Assembly (NCBI RefSeq): GCF_011759385.1
Contig: NZ_JAARLY010000006.1
Location: 186,001 to 250,000 of the forward strand
DNA length: 64,000 nucleotides
From: Oleiagrimonas sp. C23AA
GTDB lineage: Bacteria > Pseudomonadota > Gammaproteobacteria > Xanthomonadales > Rhodanobacteraceae
Direction: 5' to 3'
In this document: in pieces, positions 52,294 to 61,888 of the stretch
Numbering within the stretch: position 1 is the first letter of the stretch
How the letters are laid out: each line of letters begins with the position of its first letter
The notes under the pieces: generated by a model
What the model was told of the DNA's origin: nothing
Seen by the model: the letters and a program-made list of their open reading frames with translations, nothing else
The model's database searches: none
Translations under genes and position numbers: made by a program

Positions 52294-53730
52294 ATGACCA
52301 AGACTTCCCAGATCCGCGGCCTGGCGCGCCCGCTCGCGCTGGCGGCGCTGACCGCGGCCGTGGCCGGCGCCCTGGCACTGCCGCAGCAGGCCCGCGCCAG
52401 TGCTTTCCAGTTGAAGGAAAACAGCGCCAAGGCGCTGGGCCGTGCCTTTGCCGGTTCGGCCGCGGCCGGTGACGATGCCTCGGTAGTAGTGAACAACCCG
52501 GCGGCGATGAGCCTGCTCAAGGGCACCACTTTCCAGGCCGACGTCACGGCCGTCAACTTCAGCGCCAAGTTCAGTGGCGATGCCTACGACTATGCCGGCC
52601 GACCTGTGTCTGGCGGCAATGGCGGCGACGCGGGTACCACCTTGCCGATACCGGCGTTCTTCATTGCCTCGCAGGTCAGTGACCGTGTGCATCTGGGCTT
52701 TGGTCTGAGCGCACCGTTCGGTTTCCAGACCGATTACCAGCATGGCTGGAAGGGCCGCTACCAAGCTCTGCGCTCGAAGTTCCAGTCGCTGGACGCGACC
52801 TTGTCGGCCTCGTTCGATGTGACCGACAACTTTGCGCTGGGCCTGAGCGCGATCGCACAGCGCACCAGCGCCGAGCTGACCTCGGCCATCAACTTCAACG
52901 CCGTGGGCATGGGCCTGGTGCAGCAGGGTGTGGCCGCCGGTGCCTTCACCCCGGCGCAGGGCCAGGCGCTGGCCGCACAGGTAGGTGCACTGGTGCCGCC
53001 GGGTACCGACGGCGAAGCCCGCATCAAGGGCGACGACTGGGCTTACGGCTGGCAGGTGGGTGGACTTTGGAAGCTGACCGACAACGATCGCCTGGCGCTC
53101 GATTATCGCGCCAAGATCTCCCACACCCTTGAGGGTACGGCCAACTTCAGTGTGCCACCGGCAGTGCAGGCGTTGCTGTCGAACCCATCCGTGGCGCCGT
53201 TGCTGGCCGCGTCCGGCGGTGTGCCGTTCACCCACACCACAGGTAACGCACCATTTTCCACGCCGGCGGTGGCCACTGCCAGCTACTGGCATCAGGGGCA
53301 GCGCTTCGGTTTTGGCATGGACCTGTCCTGGACCAAGTGGGATGAGTTCAAGAACCTCACCGTGCGTTACGGCAATCCGGCACAGCCGGATACCGTGCAG
53401 AAGTTCAATTGGCGCAACAGCTGGTTTGCCTCCGTGGGTGGCGAATACTACGCCACCGACAAGCTGACGGTGCGCTACGGCGTGGCCGTGGACAGCTCGC
53501 CGACGCATGCCGATACGCGTGATGCGCGCGTGCCCGATTCGACCCGCAAGTGGATCACCTTCGGCTTGGGCTATCGCCCATCGGACAAGCTTGAGCTCAA
53601 CCTTGGCCTGGCCCATATCTTCGTCAACAAGGCTCACGTCAACGAAACCGACTCGACGGGCGACCGCCTGGTCGGCAGCTTCGATGACTCGGGCAACCTG
53701 CTTTCGCTGTCGGCCGCCTATCACTTCTGA
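52294..53730 (+). CDS. fadL: Long-chain fatty acid outer-membrane transporter, FadL family
   Basis: Predicted 478-residue beta-barrel with a signal peptide (cleavage near ARASA, residue about 36). The N-terminal hatch begins AFQLKENSAKALGRAFAGSAAAGDDASVV and includes the NPAAM segment typical of FadL/TodX. The chain ends in AAYHF. It lets hydrophobic compounds diffuse sideways into the outer membrane. AGGAG lies 8 bp before the ATG at 52294; an upstream ATG at 52273 is less likely. A strong terminator follows. Confidence 0.92.
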   Translation: MTKTSQIRGLARPLALAALTAAVAGALALPQQARASAFQLKENSAKALGRAFAGSAAAGDDASVVVNNPAAMSLLKGTTFQADVTAVNFSAKFSGDAYDYAGRPVSGGNGGDAGTTLPIPAFFIASQVSDRVHLGFGLSAPFGFQTDYQHGWKGRYQALRSKFQSLDATLSASFDVTDNFALGLSAIAQRTSAELTSAINFNAVGMGLVQQGVAAGAFTPAQGQALAAQVGALVPPGTDGEARIKGDDWAYGWQVGGLWKLTDNDRLALDYRAKISHTLEGTANFSVPPAVQALLSNPSVAPLLAASGGVPFTHTTGNAPFSTPAVATASYWHQGQRFGFGMDLSWTKWDEFKNLTVRYGNPAQPDTVQKFNWRNSWFASVGGEYYATDKLTVRYGVAVDSSPTHADTRDARVPDSTRKWITFGLGYRPSDKLELNLGLAHIFVNKAHVNETDSTGDRLVGSFDDSGNLLSLSAAYHF

Positions 53731-53753
53731 TCGCAGGCACCGTTGCGATTAAA

Positions 53754-53784
53754 AAAAGCCCCTCGCCAGATGCGAGGGGCTTTT
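53754..53784. terminator. Bidirectional Rho-independent terminator
   Basis: AAAAGCCCCTCGC and GCGAGGGGCTTTT are perfect 13-bp complements around a 5-nt loop. It separates the converging fadL and putA genes. Confidence 0.92.
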
Positions 53785-53833
53785 GCTTTTATCCCGAGTC
53801 ATGTCGCCCGGCGGGGCGACATGACGGGCAGAC

Positions 53834-56800
53834 TCAGGCGCTAAGCGTCAGCAGGCTGGCGTTGCCGCCGGCTGCAGTGGTGTTGACGGTGAGCACGCGC
53901 TCGGTGATGAAGCGCAGCAGGTAGTGCGGGCCGCCGGCCTTGGGGCCGGTGCCGGACAGGCCCTCGCCACCGAACGGCTGCACGCCGACCACCGCACCGA
54001 TCTGGTTGCGGTTGACGTAGCTGTTGCCCACCTGGATGCGTTCGGAGATGTATTCGGCGGTGTCCTCGACGCGGCTGTGGATGCCCAGCGTCAGGCCATA
54101 GCCGGTGTCGTTGATCTCCTTGAGCATCTTGTCCAGCTCGCTGGCCTTGTAGCGCACCACGTGCAGCACCGGGCCGAACACTTCGCCGCCGACATCGGAC
54201 AGCTTGTCCACTTCGTATACGCGCGGCTCGAAGAAGGTGCCGTGGTCGGTGTCACCGGTCAGCGTGGCCTTGCACACCAGCTTGGCTTCCTTGTCCATGC
54301 GCTCGGCATGATCGACGAGCATCTTCATGGCGTCGTTGTCGATCACCGGGCCGACATCGGTGGACAGCAGTCCCGGGTCGCCCACCTTCAGTTCCTTGAC
54401 CGCACCGGCGAGCATCTCCAGCACCCGGTCGGCCACTTCCTCCTGCAGGAACAGCACGCGCGTGGCCGAGCAACGCTGGCCGGCCGAATCGAAGGCCGAG
54501 TAGATCACGTCCTTGACCAGCTGCTCGGGCAGCGCCGAGGAGTCGGCCACCATCGCGTTCTGGCCGCCGGTTTCGGCGATCAGTGCGGCGATGGAGGTCT
54601 CGCGGGCGGCCAGCGAGCGGTTGATGGCGTGGGCGGTGCCGGTGGAGCCGGTGAAGGCCACGCCGGCGATGCGCTCGTCCTTGGTCAGGTTGGCGCCGAC
54701 GGTGGCGCCATCACCCGGCACGAACTGCAGCACGTCCTTGGGCACGCCGGCATCGTGCAGCAGCTTGGCCATCTCGTAACCGATGATGGCGGTCTGCTCG
54801 GCCGGCTTGGCGATCACCGCGTTGCCCGAGACCAGCGCGGCGCTGATCTGGCCGGTGAAGATGGCCAGCGGAAAGTTCCACGGGCTGATGCACACGAAGA
54901 CGCCGCGACCATGCAGGGTCAGCGTGTTGGTCTCGCCGGTGGGGCCGGGCAGTTTCTCCGGCTTGCCCATCAGGCGGCGCGCCATGGTCGCGTAATAGCG
55001 CAGGAAGTCCTCGGCCTCGCGTACCTCGGCAATCGACGCCGACAGCGACTTGCCGGCTTCGCGAACGCACATGGCGACAAAGCGGGCGCGGCGCTCTTCC
55101 AGCAGGTCGGCCGCCTTCTCCAGGATCTGCGCGCGCTCCTCGGCGCCGCGGCGGTCCCACTCACCATGGCAGGCCAGCGCGTTTTCCAGCGACTTTTTCA
55201 CCGTGGCCTCGTCGGCGGCCAGCCACTTGCCGATATGGCGGCGGCGGTCGGACGGGTCGGTGGCGTCGATCCAGTCGCCCTCGCTCTTGGCGCCGGGCAC
55301 CAGCGGCTCGGCGTTCCACGGGCCGGCTTCCTTGTTGACGGCCTCGGCGAGGCTGCGCAGTTCGTTGTCGTTGGCGAAGTTGATACCCATGGAATTTTTC
55401 CGGAGATCTCCGTAAAGCGTAGCCGGCATCGGAATGCGCGGATGCGGGATGGAATCAAAGGCGCGCACGGTCAGGCACGGGTCGGCGACCAGGTCGCTGA
55501 TGGCGATGCGCGGGTTCAGGATCAGGTTGACGAAGCTGGTGTTGGCACCGTTTTCCAGCAGGCGCCGCACCAGATACGGCAGCAGTTCCTCGTGGCTGCC
55601 GACCGGCGCGTACACGCGGCACGGGATGTTGAGGTGCTTCTCACCGATCACCTCGTTGTAGAGATCCGAGCCCATGCCGTGCAGGCGCTGGTACTCGTAC
55701 GGGCGGCCGTTGGCCATCTCGTACAGGGCCGAGATGGTGTGCGCGTTATGCGTGGCGAACTGCGGATAGATCAGCTCCTCGCCGGCCTCGAACATGCGCC
55801 GCGCGCAGGCCAGGTAGGACACATCGGTATTGGGCTTGCGCGTATACACCGGGTAGCCGGGCAGGCCCTGCTCCTGGGCACGCTTGATTTCCGAGTCCCA
55901 ATAGGCGCCCTTGACCAGGCGCATGTGCCAGCGGCGGCCCACGCGGCGGGCCTGCTCGGCGACCCAGTCGATCACGAACGGGGCACGCTTCTGATAGGCC
56001 TGCACGACGATGCCGAAGCCATCCCAGCCATCCAGCGACGGGTCTTCGTAGACCTTGCCGATGACTTCCAGCGAAATTTCCAGGCGCTCCGATTCCTCGG
56101 CGTCCACGCTCAGCGCGATGCCGGCGGCCTTGGCGCGCTGCGCCAGTTCCAGCAGCTTCGGCGTCAGTTCCTGGTGCACGCGGTCGCGCTTGATGTGCTC
56201 GTAGCGCGGATGCAGCGCCGACAGCTTCACCGAAATCGAGGGGCCGTCGACCAGGCTTTCGCCCTTGGAGTGCTTGCCGATGGCATCGATGGCGTCGCGA
56301 TAGGCCTGCATGAAATCGTCGGCGGCCTGCTGCGTGATGGCCGCTTCGCCCAGCATGTCGAAGGAATAGCGGTAGGCGCGGTTTTCCTTCTCGTGCGAGC
56401 GCTTGAGCGCCTCCTCGATGGTCTGGCCCATCACGAACTGCACGCCCAGGATGCGCATGGCCTGGCGCACCGCGCGGCGCACCACCGGCTCGCCGAAGCG
56501 GCGAATCAGGCTGTGCAAGGTGCCGTCGTCGTGCACGGTGGCCTTGTCGCGCACATGCACCAGGCGGCCGGTGATCATCAGGCCCCAGGTGGAGGCGTTG
56601 ACGAACATCGACGTGCTCGAGCCCATGTGCCGGCGCCAGTCGGCATTGCCGAGCTTGTCGCGGATCAGGCGATCGGTGGTCAGCGCATCGGGAATGCGCA
56701 GCAGCGCTTCGGCCACGCACATCAGCAGGATGCCTTCCTCGGAAGACAGGTCGTACTGGCGCATGAACGCTTCGATGGGGCTCTGGTCGTCGGCCTTGGC

Positions 56801-56986
56801 GCGCACGCGCTTGACGATGTCACGGGCCCGCTCGACCACGCGACGGCGATCGTTGGGGCCGAACGAAGCCTGATCGAGCAGCTCGTGCACGGCCTCGGTC
56901 TCGTCGCGCAACCAGGCGGCGGTGATGTGTTGGCGAGCGCCGCTGGGTGCCGGCGGCAATTCTGGGCTGAGTATCGCTTGATTCAC
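53834..56986 (-). CDS. putA: Bifunctional proline dehydrogenase / glutamate-semialdehyde dehydrogenase PutA
   Basis: Predicted 1050-residue enzyme turning proline into glutamate with FAD and NAD+. The PRODH barrel (about residues 80-470) contains RLVKGAYWDSEIKRAQ and the YPQFATHNAHT motif. The aldehyde dehydrogenase part (about 540-1030) has SPWNFPLAIFTGQ, GFTGST-type loop (here AFTGSTGTA), AETGGQNAM with the general-base Glu, and SAGQRCSATR with the nucleophilic Cys. The N-terminal ribbon-helix-helix of E. coli PutA and the extra C-terminal domain are missing, so this is a short type-A PutA without self-repression. Confidence 0.95.
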   Translation of the reverse strand: MNQAILSPELPPAPSGARQHITAAWLRDETEAVHELLDQASFGPNDRRRVVERARDIVKRVRAKADDQSPIEAFMRQYDLSSEEGILLMCVAEALLRIPDALTTDRLIRDKLGNADWRRHMGSSTSMFVNASTWGLMITGRLVHVRDKATVHDDGTLHSLIRRFGEPVVRRAVRQAMRILGVQFVMGQTIEEALKRSHEKENRAYRYSFDMLGEAAITQQAADDFMQAYRDAIDAIGKHSKGESLVDGPSISVKLSALHPRYEHIKRDRVHQELTPKLLELAQRAKAAGIALSVDAEESERLEISLEVIGKVYEDPSLDGWDGFGIVVQAYQKRAPFVIDWVAEQARRVGRRWHMRLVKGAYWDSEIKRAQEQGLPGYPVYTRKPNTDVSYLACARRMFEAGEELIYPQFATHNAHTISALYEMANGRPYEYQRLHGMGSDLYNEVIGEKHLNIPCRVYAPVGSHEELLPYLVRRLLENGANTSFVNLILNPRIAISDLVADPCLTVRAFDSIPHPRIPMPATLYGDLRKNSMGINFANDNELRSLAEAVNKEAGPWNAEPLVPGAKSEGDWIDATDPSDRRRHIGKWLAADEATVKKSLENALACHGEWDRRGAEERAQILEKAADLLEERRARFVAMCVREAGKSLSASIAEVREAEDFLRYYATMARRLMGKPEKLPGPTGETNTLTLHGRGVFVCISPWNFPLAIFTGQISAALVSGNAVIAKPAEQTAIIGYEMAKLLHDAGVPKDVLQFVPGDGATVGANLTKDERIAGVAFTGSTGTAHAINRSLAARETSIAALIAETGGQNAMVADSSALPEQLVKDVIYSAFDSAGQRCSATRVLFLQEEVADRVLEMLAGAVKELKVGDPGLLSTDVGPVIDNDAMKMLVDHAERMDKEAKLVCKATLTGDTDHGTFFEPRVYEVDKLSDVGGEVFGPVLHVVRYKASELDKMLKEINDTGYGLTLGIHSRVEDTAEYISERIQVGNSYVNRNQIGAVVGVQPFGGEGLSGTGPKAGGPHYLLRFITERVLTVNTTAAGGNASLLTLSA

Positions 56987-57252
56987 GGAGGGGCGGCTCT
57001 CAGGAGTGGGGACAATTGGCCGGCATTGTAGGGGCGCGCGAGCGGCGGGGCGATAGGGTGCCGTCGGGCGAGTTCATGAAGGTGTCGCGGGGGTGAACCC
57101 GATGCGGCATGTTGCCGCACATATTCAATACGGACGCGCATGCACGAAGCGGCGCTGATGGTGCGAGAAAGCGTGGCATCGCGCCGCGGATCAGTTGCCC
57201 GCCTGGCGTTGCAAGAACTATGATTGCCAAGTTGCAGGCATGCCGTGATGTC

Positions 57253-57765
57253 ATGATCGTGCTCGAACCTGCCGCCGCTGGAGCCTCCTGCGTGACGATG
57301 TGGCTACGTCCAAATCGTTCGTTGAGTTATCGTGGGCTCAAGTGCTGGATCGGCGCGCTGGTCGGCGTGGTGCTCACTGTCGGTGTGCTGGGTGCTCATC
57401 AGGGGAACGTGTTCGCTCCCGTGTTTGCGCTGGCCGAGTCGGTGGCGCTGGTGGTGTCGCTGGGCGTGGTGTGGCGTTCGGGTGAGCGCGGGCAACGCAT
57501 CACGGTGGATACACGCCAGGTCGAGGTGGAGTTTCTGCCAGGGCATGCCCGCACGTGTTTCCAGTCGTACTGGGTGCGCGTGCAGATGCTTCCCGGGCAT
57601 CCGCACCGGCGCTTGATGCTCGCATCACACGGGCGTGAGCTGGAGGTCGGGGCGTTCCTGGTCGAGGATGAGCGCACCGAGCTGTCGAACAAATTGAAGA
57701 ACCTGCTGGTGGAATTGACCCGCTACCAGCCGAATCAAGTCCAATCATTCCAGGGTGCAAGATGA
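57253..57765 (+). CDS. DUF2244 membrane protein of the cytochrome oxidase cluster
   Basis: Predicted 170-residue protein with two transmembrane helices (about residues 32-52 and 58-76) after the conserved LRPNRSLSYRGLKCW, followed by a soluble domain with YWVRVQMLPGHP, SHGRELEVGAFLVEDER. DUF2244 genes commonly precede cox operons and are thought to help assembly, but no activity is known. The 4-bp overlap (ATGA) with coxB supports coupling. The start is uncertain: ATG at 57220 is also in frame. Confidence 0.8.
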   Translation: MIVLEPAAAGASCVTMWLRPNRSLSYRGLKCWIGALVGVVLTVGVLGAHQGNVFAPVFALAESVALVVSLGVVWRSGERGQRITVDTRQVEVEFLPGHARTCFQSYWVRVQMLPGHPHRRLMLASHGRELEVGAFLVEDERTELSNKLKNLLVELTRYQPNQVQSFQGAR

Positions 57766-58679
57766 TGAAACGTGGCCTCATCAGGCGATCGGCAATGGCA
57801 GCGCTGGCGCTGGCTGGTGCGCTGTTCGGCAGCACGGTGTGGGCAAATCCGCACGACTGGCAGCTTTCCATGCCGCGCGGTGTCACGCCCATCTCGCACC
57901 AGGTGCACGGCTTGTACCTGGCCTCGTTCTGGGTCTGCGTCGGTATCGGCATCGTCGTGTTCGGCGCGATGATCTACGCCATGGTGCGCTTTCGCAAATC
58001 CAAGGGCGCGGTGGCCGAGAAGTGGAGCCATTCGACCAAGCTCGAGCTGATTTGGACCATCGTTCCGGTGCTGATCCTGATCGGCCTGGCCTGGCCGGCC
58101 ACCCGTGTGCTGGCGCACATGGAGGACACCACCGGTTCGCAGATGACCGTCAAGGTCACCGGCTTCCAGTGGAAGTGGCGCTACGACTACGTCGACTACA
58201 ACGGCAAGGCCATCGAGCACGTCGGCTTCATGTCGCGCCTGGCGCACAACAGTGACAAGACCCGCCAGCTCGACTCCGGGCTGGACCCGTACAAGGTCAA
58301 GGCCGCCGACGGCGAGAACGATTACCTGCTCAATGTCGATCACCCGCTGGTGGTGCCGGTGGGCGTGAAGATCCGTTTTGCCGTCACCGGCGGCGATGTC
58401 ATCCACTCCTGGTGGGTACCGCAGCTGGGCTGGAAGATGGATGCCATCCCCGGCATCGTGAACATGGCCTGGGCCAAGATCGACAAGCCCGGTATCTACC
58501 GTGGCCAGTGCGCCGAGCTGTGCGGCCAGGATCACGGCTTCATGCCGATCGTGGTCAAGGCCGTGCCCAAGGCCCAGTTCGACAAATGGCTGGCCGCCAA
58601 GGAGCAGGCCGGCAAGGCCGCCGCGGCGCCGCAGACCGCCAGTGCCTCCATGGGTGCCGCTTCGGCGACCCAGGGCTAA
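57762..58679 (+). CDS. coxB: Cytochrome c oxidase subunit II
   Basis: Predicted 305-residue CuA subunit. A signal-like N-terminus (to about residue 28) is followed by two transmembrane helices (about 48-70 and 90-110) and the periplasmic cupredoxin domain. The electron entry region FQWKWRYDY and the CuA ligands Cys250, Cys254, His258 and Met261 (CAELCGQDHGFMPI) are intact. There is no fused cytochrome c domain; the C-terminus is an alanine-rich tail. It accepts electrons from cytochrome c and passes them to subunit I. Confidence 0.97.
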   Translation: MMKRGLIRRSAMAALALAGALFGSTVWANPHDWQLSMPRGVTPISHQVHGLYLASFWVCVGIGIVVFGAMIYAMVRFRKSKGAVAEKWSHSTKLELIWTIVPVLILIGLAWPATRVLAHMEDTTGSQMTVKVTGFQWKWRYDYVDYNGKAIEHVGFMSRLAHNSDKTRQLDSGLDPYKVKAADGENDYLLNVDHPLVVPVGVKIRFAVTGGDVIHSWWVPQLGWKMDAIPGIVNMAWAKIDKPGIYRGQCAELCGQDHGFMPIVVKAVPKAQFDKWLAAKEQAGKAAAAPQTASASMGAASATQG

Positions 58680-58712
58680 CCGATTTCGTTTACAGGCAAG
58701 AGGTGTAAGGTC

Positions 58713-60329
58713 ATGGCGCACGCAGCCTCCCAGGACCACCACGACGATCACCACGACAAGCCGACCGGGCTTCGTCGCTGGGTGATGTCCACCAATCACA
58801 AGGACATCGGTACGCTGTACCTGGTGTTCGCGCTGATCATGTTCTTCATCGGCGGCGCCTTCGCGATGGGCATCCGCGCCGAGCTGTTCGAGCCCGGCAT
58901 GCAGTTGATGCAGCCGTATTTCTTCAACGAGCTCACCACCATGCATGCGCTGGTGATGATCTTCGGCGCCATCATGCCGGCGTTCGTGGGTCTGGCCAAC
59001 TGGATGGTCCCGATGATGATCGGGGCGCCGGACATGGCCCTGCCGCGCATGAACAACCTGTCGTTCTGGCTGCTGCCGTTCGCCTTCACGCTGCTGCTGT
59101 CGACCTTCTTCCTGCCGGGCGGCGCGCCCGCCGCGGGCTGGACCATGTATCCGCCGCTGGTGCTGCAGGGCGGTGATGGCGTGGCCTTCCTGATCTTCTT
59201 CGTGCATCTGTCGGGTATCAGCTCGATCATGGGCGCGATCAACATCATCGCCACCATCCTCAACATGCGTGCCCCGGGCATGGACCTGTTGAAGATGCCG
59301 ATCTTCGTCTGGACCTGGCTGATCACGGCGTTCCTGCTGATCGCGGTGATGCCGGTGCTGGCCGGTGCGGTGACCATGCTGCTGACCGACAAGTACTTCG
59401 GCACCAGCTTCTTCAACGCCGCAGGCGGTGGTGACCCGGTGCTGTACCAGCATATCTTCTGGTTCTTCGGGCACCCCGAGGTCTACATCATGATCTTGCC
59501 GGCTTTCGGCATCATCTCGGAGGTCATTCCCACCTTCAGCCGCAAGCCGCTGTTCGGCTACAAGGCCATGGTCTACGCCACCGCGTCGATCGCCTTCCTG
59601 TCGTTCATCGTCTGGGCCCACCACATGTTCACCGTGGGCATGCCGCTGGGCGGCGAACTGTTCTTCATGTACGCGACGATGGTGATCGCGGTGCCGACCG
59701 GCGTGAAGGTGTTCAACTGGGTCACCACCATGTGGAAGGGCTCGTTGACGTTCGAAACGCCAATGCTGTTCGCCGTGGCGTTCGTGATCCTGTTCACCAT
59801 CGGTGGCTTCTCCGGCGTGATGCTGGCACTGGCCCCGGCTGACTTCCAGTACCAGGACAGCTACTTCGTGGTGGCGCACTTCCACTACGTGCTGGTGACC
59901 GGCGCGGCGTTCGCGATCATGGCCGGTGTGTATTACTGGCTGCCCAAGTGGACCGGGCGCATGTACAGCGAAACGCTGGGCAAGTGGCACTTCTGGCTGA
60001 GCGTGATCTCGGTGAACGTGTTGTTCTTCCCGCAGCACTTCCTGGGCCTGGCCGGCATGCCGCGCCGCATCCCCGACTACAACGTGGCCTTCGCCAGCTT
60101 CAACATGATCAGCTCGATTGGCGGCTTCGTGTTCGGCGCCAGCCAGCTGGTGTTCGTGGCGGTGATCGTGCACAGCGTGTTCTTTGCCAAGAAGAAGGCG
60201 GCCGATCGCGTCTGGGAAGGCGCGCGTGGTCTGGAATGGACGCTGCCTTCGCCGCCGCCGTTCCACTCGTTCACCACGCCGCCGGTCATCGATGACAGCC
60301 AGCTGGCGCACGGCGACGTGTCCCACTGA
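58713..60329 (+). CDS. coxA: Cytochrome c oxidase subunit I (aa3 type)
   Basis: Predicted 538-residue catalytic subunit with 12 helices. Haem a ligand region is [14 protein letters not shown]; the CuB His-Tyr cross-link motif is [10 protein letters not shown]; two more CuB histidines are in [10 protein letters not shown]; haem a and a3 ligands are in [12 protein letters not shown]- and K-channel residues appear in place (family A1-type GHPEVY). It reduces O2 and pumps protons. It is 33 bp after coxB. Confidence 0.98.
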   Translation: MAHAASQDHHDDHHDKPTGLRRWVMSTNHKDIGTLYLVFALIMFFIGGAFAMGIRAELFEPGMQLMQPYFFNELTTMHALVMIFGAIMPAFVGLANWMVPMMIGAPDMALPRMNNLSFWLLPFAFTLLLSTFFLPGGAPAAGWTMYPPLVLQGGDGVAFLIFFVHLSGISSIMGAINIIATILNMRAPGMDLLKMPIFVWTWLITAFLLIAVMPVLAGAVTMLLTDKYFGTSFFNAAGGGDPVLYQHIFWFFGHPEVYIMILPAFGIISEVIPTFSRKPLFGYKAMVYATASIAFLSFIVWAHHMFTVGMPLGGELFFMYATMVIAVPTGVKVFNWVTTMWKGSLTFETPMLFAVAFVILFTIGGFSGVMLALAPADFQYQDSYFVVAHFHYVLVTGAAFAIMAGVYYWLPKWTGRMYSETLGKWHFWLSVISVNVLFFPQHFLGLAGMPRRIPDYNVAFASFNMISSIGGFVFGASQLVFVAVIVHSVFFAKKKAADRVWEGARGLEWTLPSPPPFHSFTTPPVIDDSQLAHGDVSH

Positions 60330-60349
60330 GCCGCCCCAAGGCATCATCC

Positions 60350-60484
60350 ATGAGCGAGCAGCGTCATCAGCATCCCCAGGGATTCGACCCGGCGGCACGC
60401 CGCCGGGGCGTTCGTCTCACCGTCACCATCTGCGTGCTGGTGATCGTGGGGTTGATGACCCTGTTGATTCTCCAGCACACCTGA
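60350..60484 (+). CDS. 44-residue single-helix peptide between coxA and coxC
   Basis: ATG at 60350, TGA at 60482-60484. The N-terminal 23 residues are charged and histidine-containing (MSEQRHQHPQG...ARRRGVR) and the rest is one hydrophobic helix (LTVTICVLVIVGLMTLLIL) ending QHT. It lies 20 bp after coxA and 48 bp before coxC in the same direction, at the place where ctaG (Cox11) is normally found. Small single-helix proteins occur with cytochrome oxidases, so it may be an assembly or structural subunit; this is inference. It is too short for most gene finders. Confidence 0.6.
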   Translation: MSEQRHQHPQGFDPAARRRGVRLTVTICVLVIVGLMTLLILQHT

Positions 60485-60532
60485 TTTTCTGCGGGGCCGG
60501 AAAGCCCCGAACGCGACACGGGACACCCACGC

Positions 60533-61402
60533 ATGGCTCATCAAAAAGGCGTCTACTTCATCCCGCACAACAGTGTGTGGCCGATTGTGGCCGCGGTCAG
60601 CCTGTTCACGATGCTGTTCGGCGCCGCGCACTGGTTGAACGACTCGGCCGGCATCGGTCCGCCGATCTTCTTCTGCGGCCTGGCGCTGGTCATCTTCATG
60701 TTCTTCGGCTGGTTCGGATCGGTGATCCGCGAGTCGGTGCATGGCAACTACAACGGCCAGGTGGACACCTCGTTCCGCATGGGCATGATGTGGTTCATCT
60801 TCTCCGAGGTGATGTTCTTCGGCGCCTTCTTCGGCGCGCTGTTCTACGCCCGCATCTTCTCGGTGCCGTGGCTGGGCGGCGAGGGCCATGGCGCGTTCAC
60901 CAACTACTTCCTGTGGAAGGGCTATACGTCCTCGTGGCCGACCAACGGTCCGGAAGGTATCGGTGGCGCGTTCCAGATCATGTCGCCGTGGGGCATCCCG
61001 CTGATCAACACGCTGATCCTGCTGACCTCGGGCGTGACCATCACCGTGGCCCATCATGCGCTGAAGGAAGGCCATCAGACCCGTCTGCTGATCTTCCAGG
61101 CCCTGACCGTGCTGCTGGGCGCGTTCTTCCTGTACATGCAGGCGCACGAGTACATCGAGGCCTACACGCACTTCAACCTGACGCTGCACAGCGGCATCTA
61201 TGGCACCACGTTCTTCATGCTGACCGGCTTCCACGGCCTGCACGTGACGCTGGGCACGATCATGCTCATCGTGATCTGGTTCCGCTGCAAGAAGGGCCAC
61301 TTCACCAAGGACAATCACTTCGCTTTCGAGGCGGTGGCCTGGTACTGGCATTTCGTCGACGTCGTGTGGCTGGCGCTGTTCCTGTTCGTGTATATCCTCT
61401 GA
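60533..61402 (+). CDS. coxC: Cytochrome c oxidase subunit III
   Basis: Predicted 289-residue subunit with seven helices. Typical segments are SFRMGMMWFIFSEVMFFGAFF, VTITVAHHALKEG and HEYIEAYTHFNLTLHSGIYGTTFFMLTGFHGLHV, and the end FEAVAWYWHFVDVVWLALFLFVYIL region (given in part). It stabilises subunit I and the proton pump. A strong terminator follows. Confidence 0.97.
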   Translation: MAHQKGVYFIPHNSVWPIVAAVSLFTMLFGAAHWLNDSAGIGPPIFFCGLALVIFMFFGWFGSVIRESVHGNYNGQVDTSFRMGMMWFIFSEVMFFGAFFGALFYARIFSVPWLGGEGHGAFTNYFLWKGYTSSWPTNGPEGIGGAFQIMSPWGIPLINTLILLTSGVTITVAHHALKEGHQTRLLIFQALTVLLGAFFLYMQAHEYIEAYTHFNLTLHSGIYGTTFFMLTGFHGLHVTLGTIMLIVIWFRCKKGHFTKDNHFAFEAVAWYWHFVDVVWLALFLFVYIL

Positions 61403-61455
61403 TCCGGGCGTGGCGCGCCCTGTCGGTGCGCGCCACGCTTGTGGCCAGATGCAAG

Positions 61456-61493
61456 ACGGCCCCTGGTCCAAGACTGGAACAGGGGCCGTTTTC
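61456..61493 (+). terminator. Rho-independent terminator of the cox operon
   Basis: ACGGCCCCTG (61456-61465) pairs perfectly with CAGGGGCCGT (61480-61489) around a 14-nt loop and is followed by TTTTCTT. Confidence 0.85.
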
Positions 61494-61610
61494 TTGTCTG
61501 GGCACCGCGCGACAAGCGCGTATCATGGAGCCGGTGAAGGTGCGGCGATTCGCCGACTGGTCAGGCGCCGGTCACTTGGCGATGATGGCCCGTCCGTTGA
61601 GCGCTTGCGC

Positions 61611-61826
61611 TCAGCCGCCCACACCATGCGGGTGCAGCCAGCCCATGGCGATGCCAAGGATGACCATCACGATCAGCACCAGCGACAGGCCGATGCGGCG
61701 CGTCAGCGCCCAGGCCGTACGCCGCGACTGGCCACGATCGGTCATCATGAAGAACAGTGCCTGGCCAAGATTGAACAGCACCACGATCAGCATGATGACC
61801 AACGCGACTTTGTAGACGATTTCCAC
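61611..61826 (-). CDS. Twin-transmembrane DUF2909 protein
   Basis: Predicted 71-residue protein with two hydrophobic helices (about residues 5-25 and 42-62). DUF2909 proteins are regular companions of cox/SURF1 clusters, in opposite orientation, and are of unknown function. The start is the GTG at 61826 (reads VEIVYKVALVIML), with AGGA upstream. It is divergent from SURF1, 62 bp apart, and converges on coxC. Confidence 0.75.
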   Translation of the reverse strand: MEIVYKVALVIMLIVVLFNLGQALFFMMTDRGQSRRTAWALTRRIGLSLVLIVMVILGIAMGWLHPHGVGG

Positions 61827-61888
61827 GTGAGAATCCTGATCCGAGTGCCCACATCCAGTATAGCCGTGACCATGGGTGGCCACAGGTG

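Noticed and set aside
57103-57119. TGCGGC-N5-GCCGCA hairpin as terminator or riboswitch
   Set aside because: Short stem, no T run and no recognisable riboswitch core.
57735-60398. An 887-codon minus-strand frame opposite coxB-coxA
   Set aside because: Composition (His/Arg/Gln-rich) and overlap with cytochrome oxidase genes show it is a chance frame.
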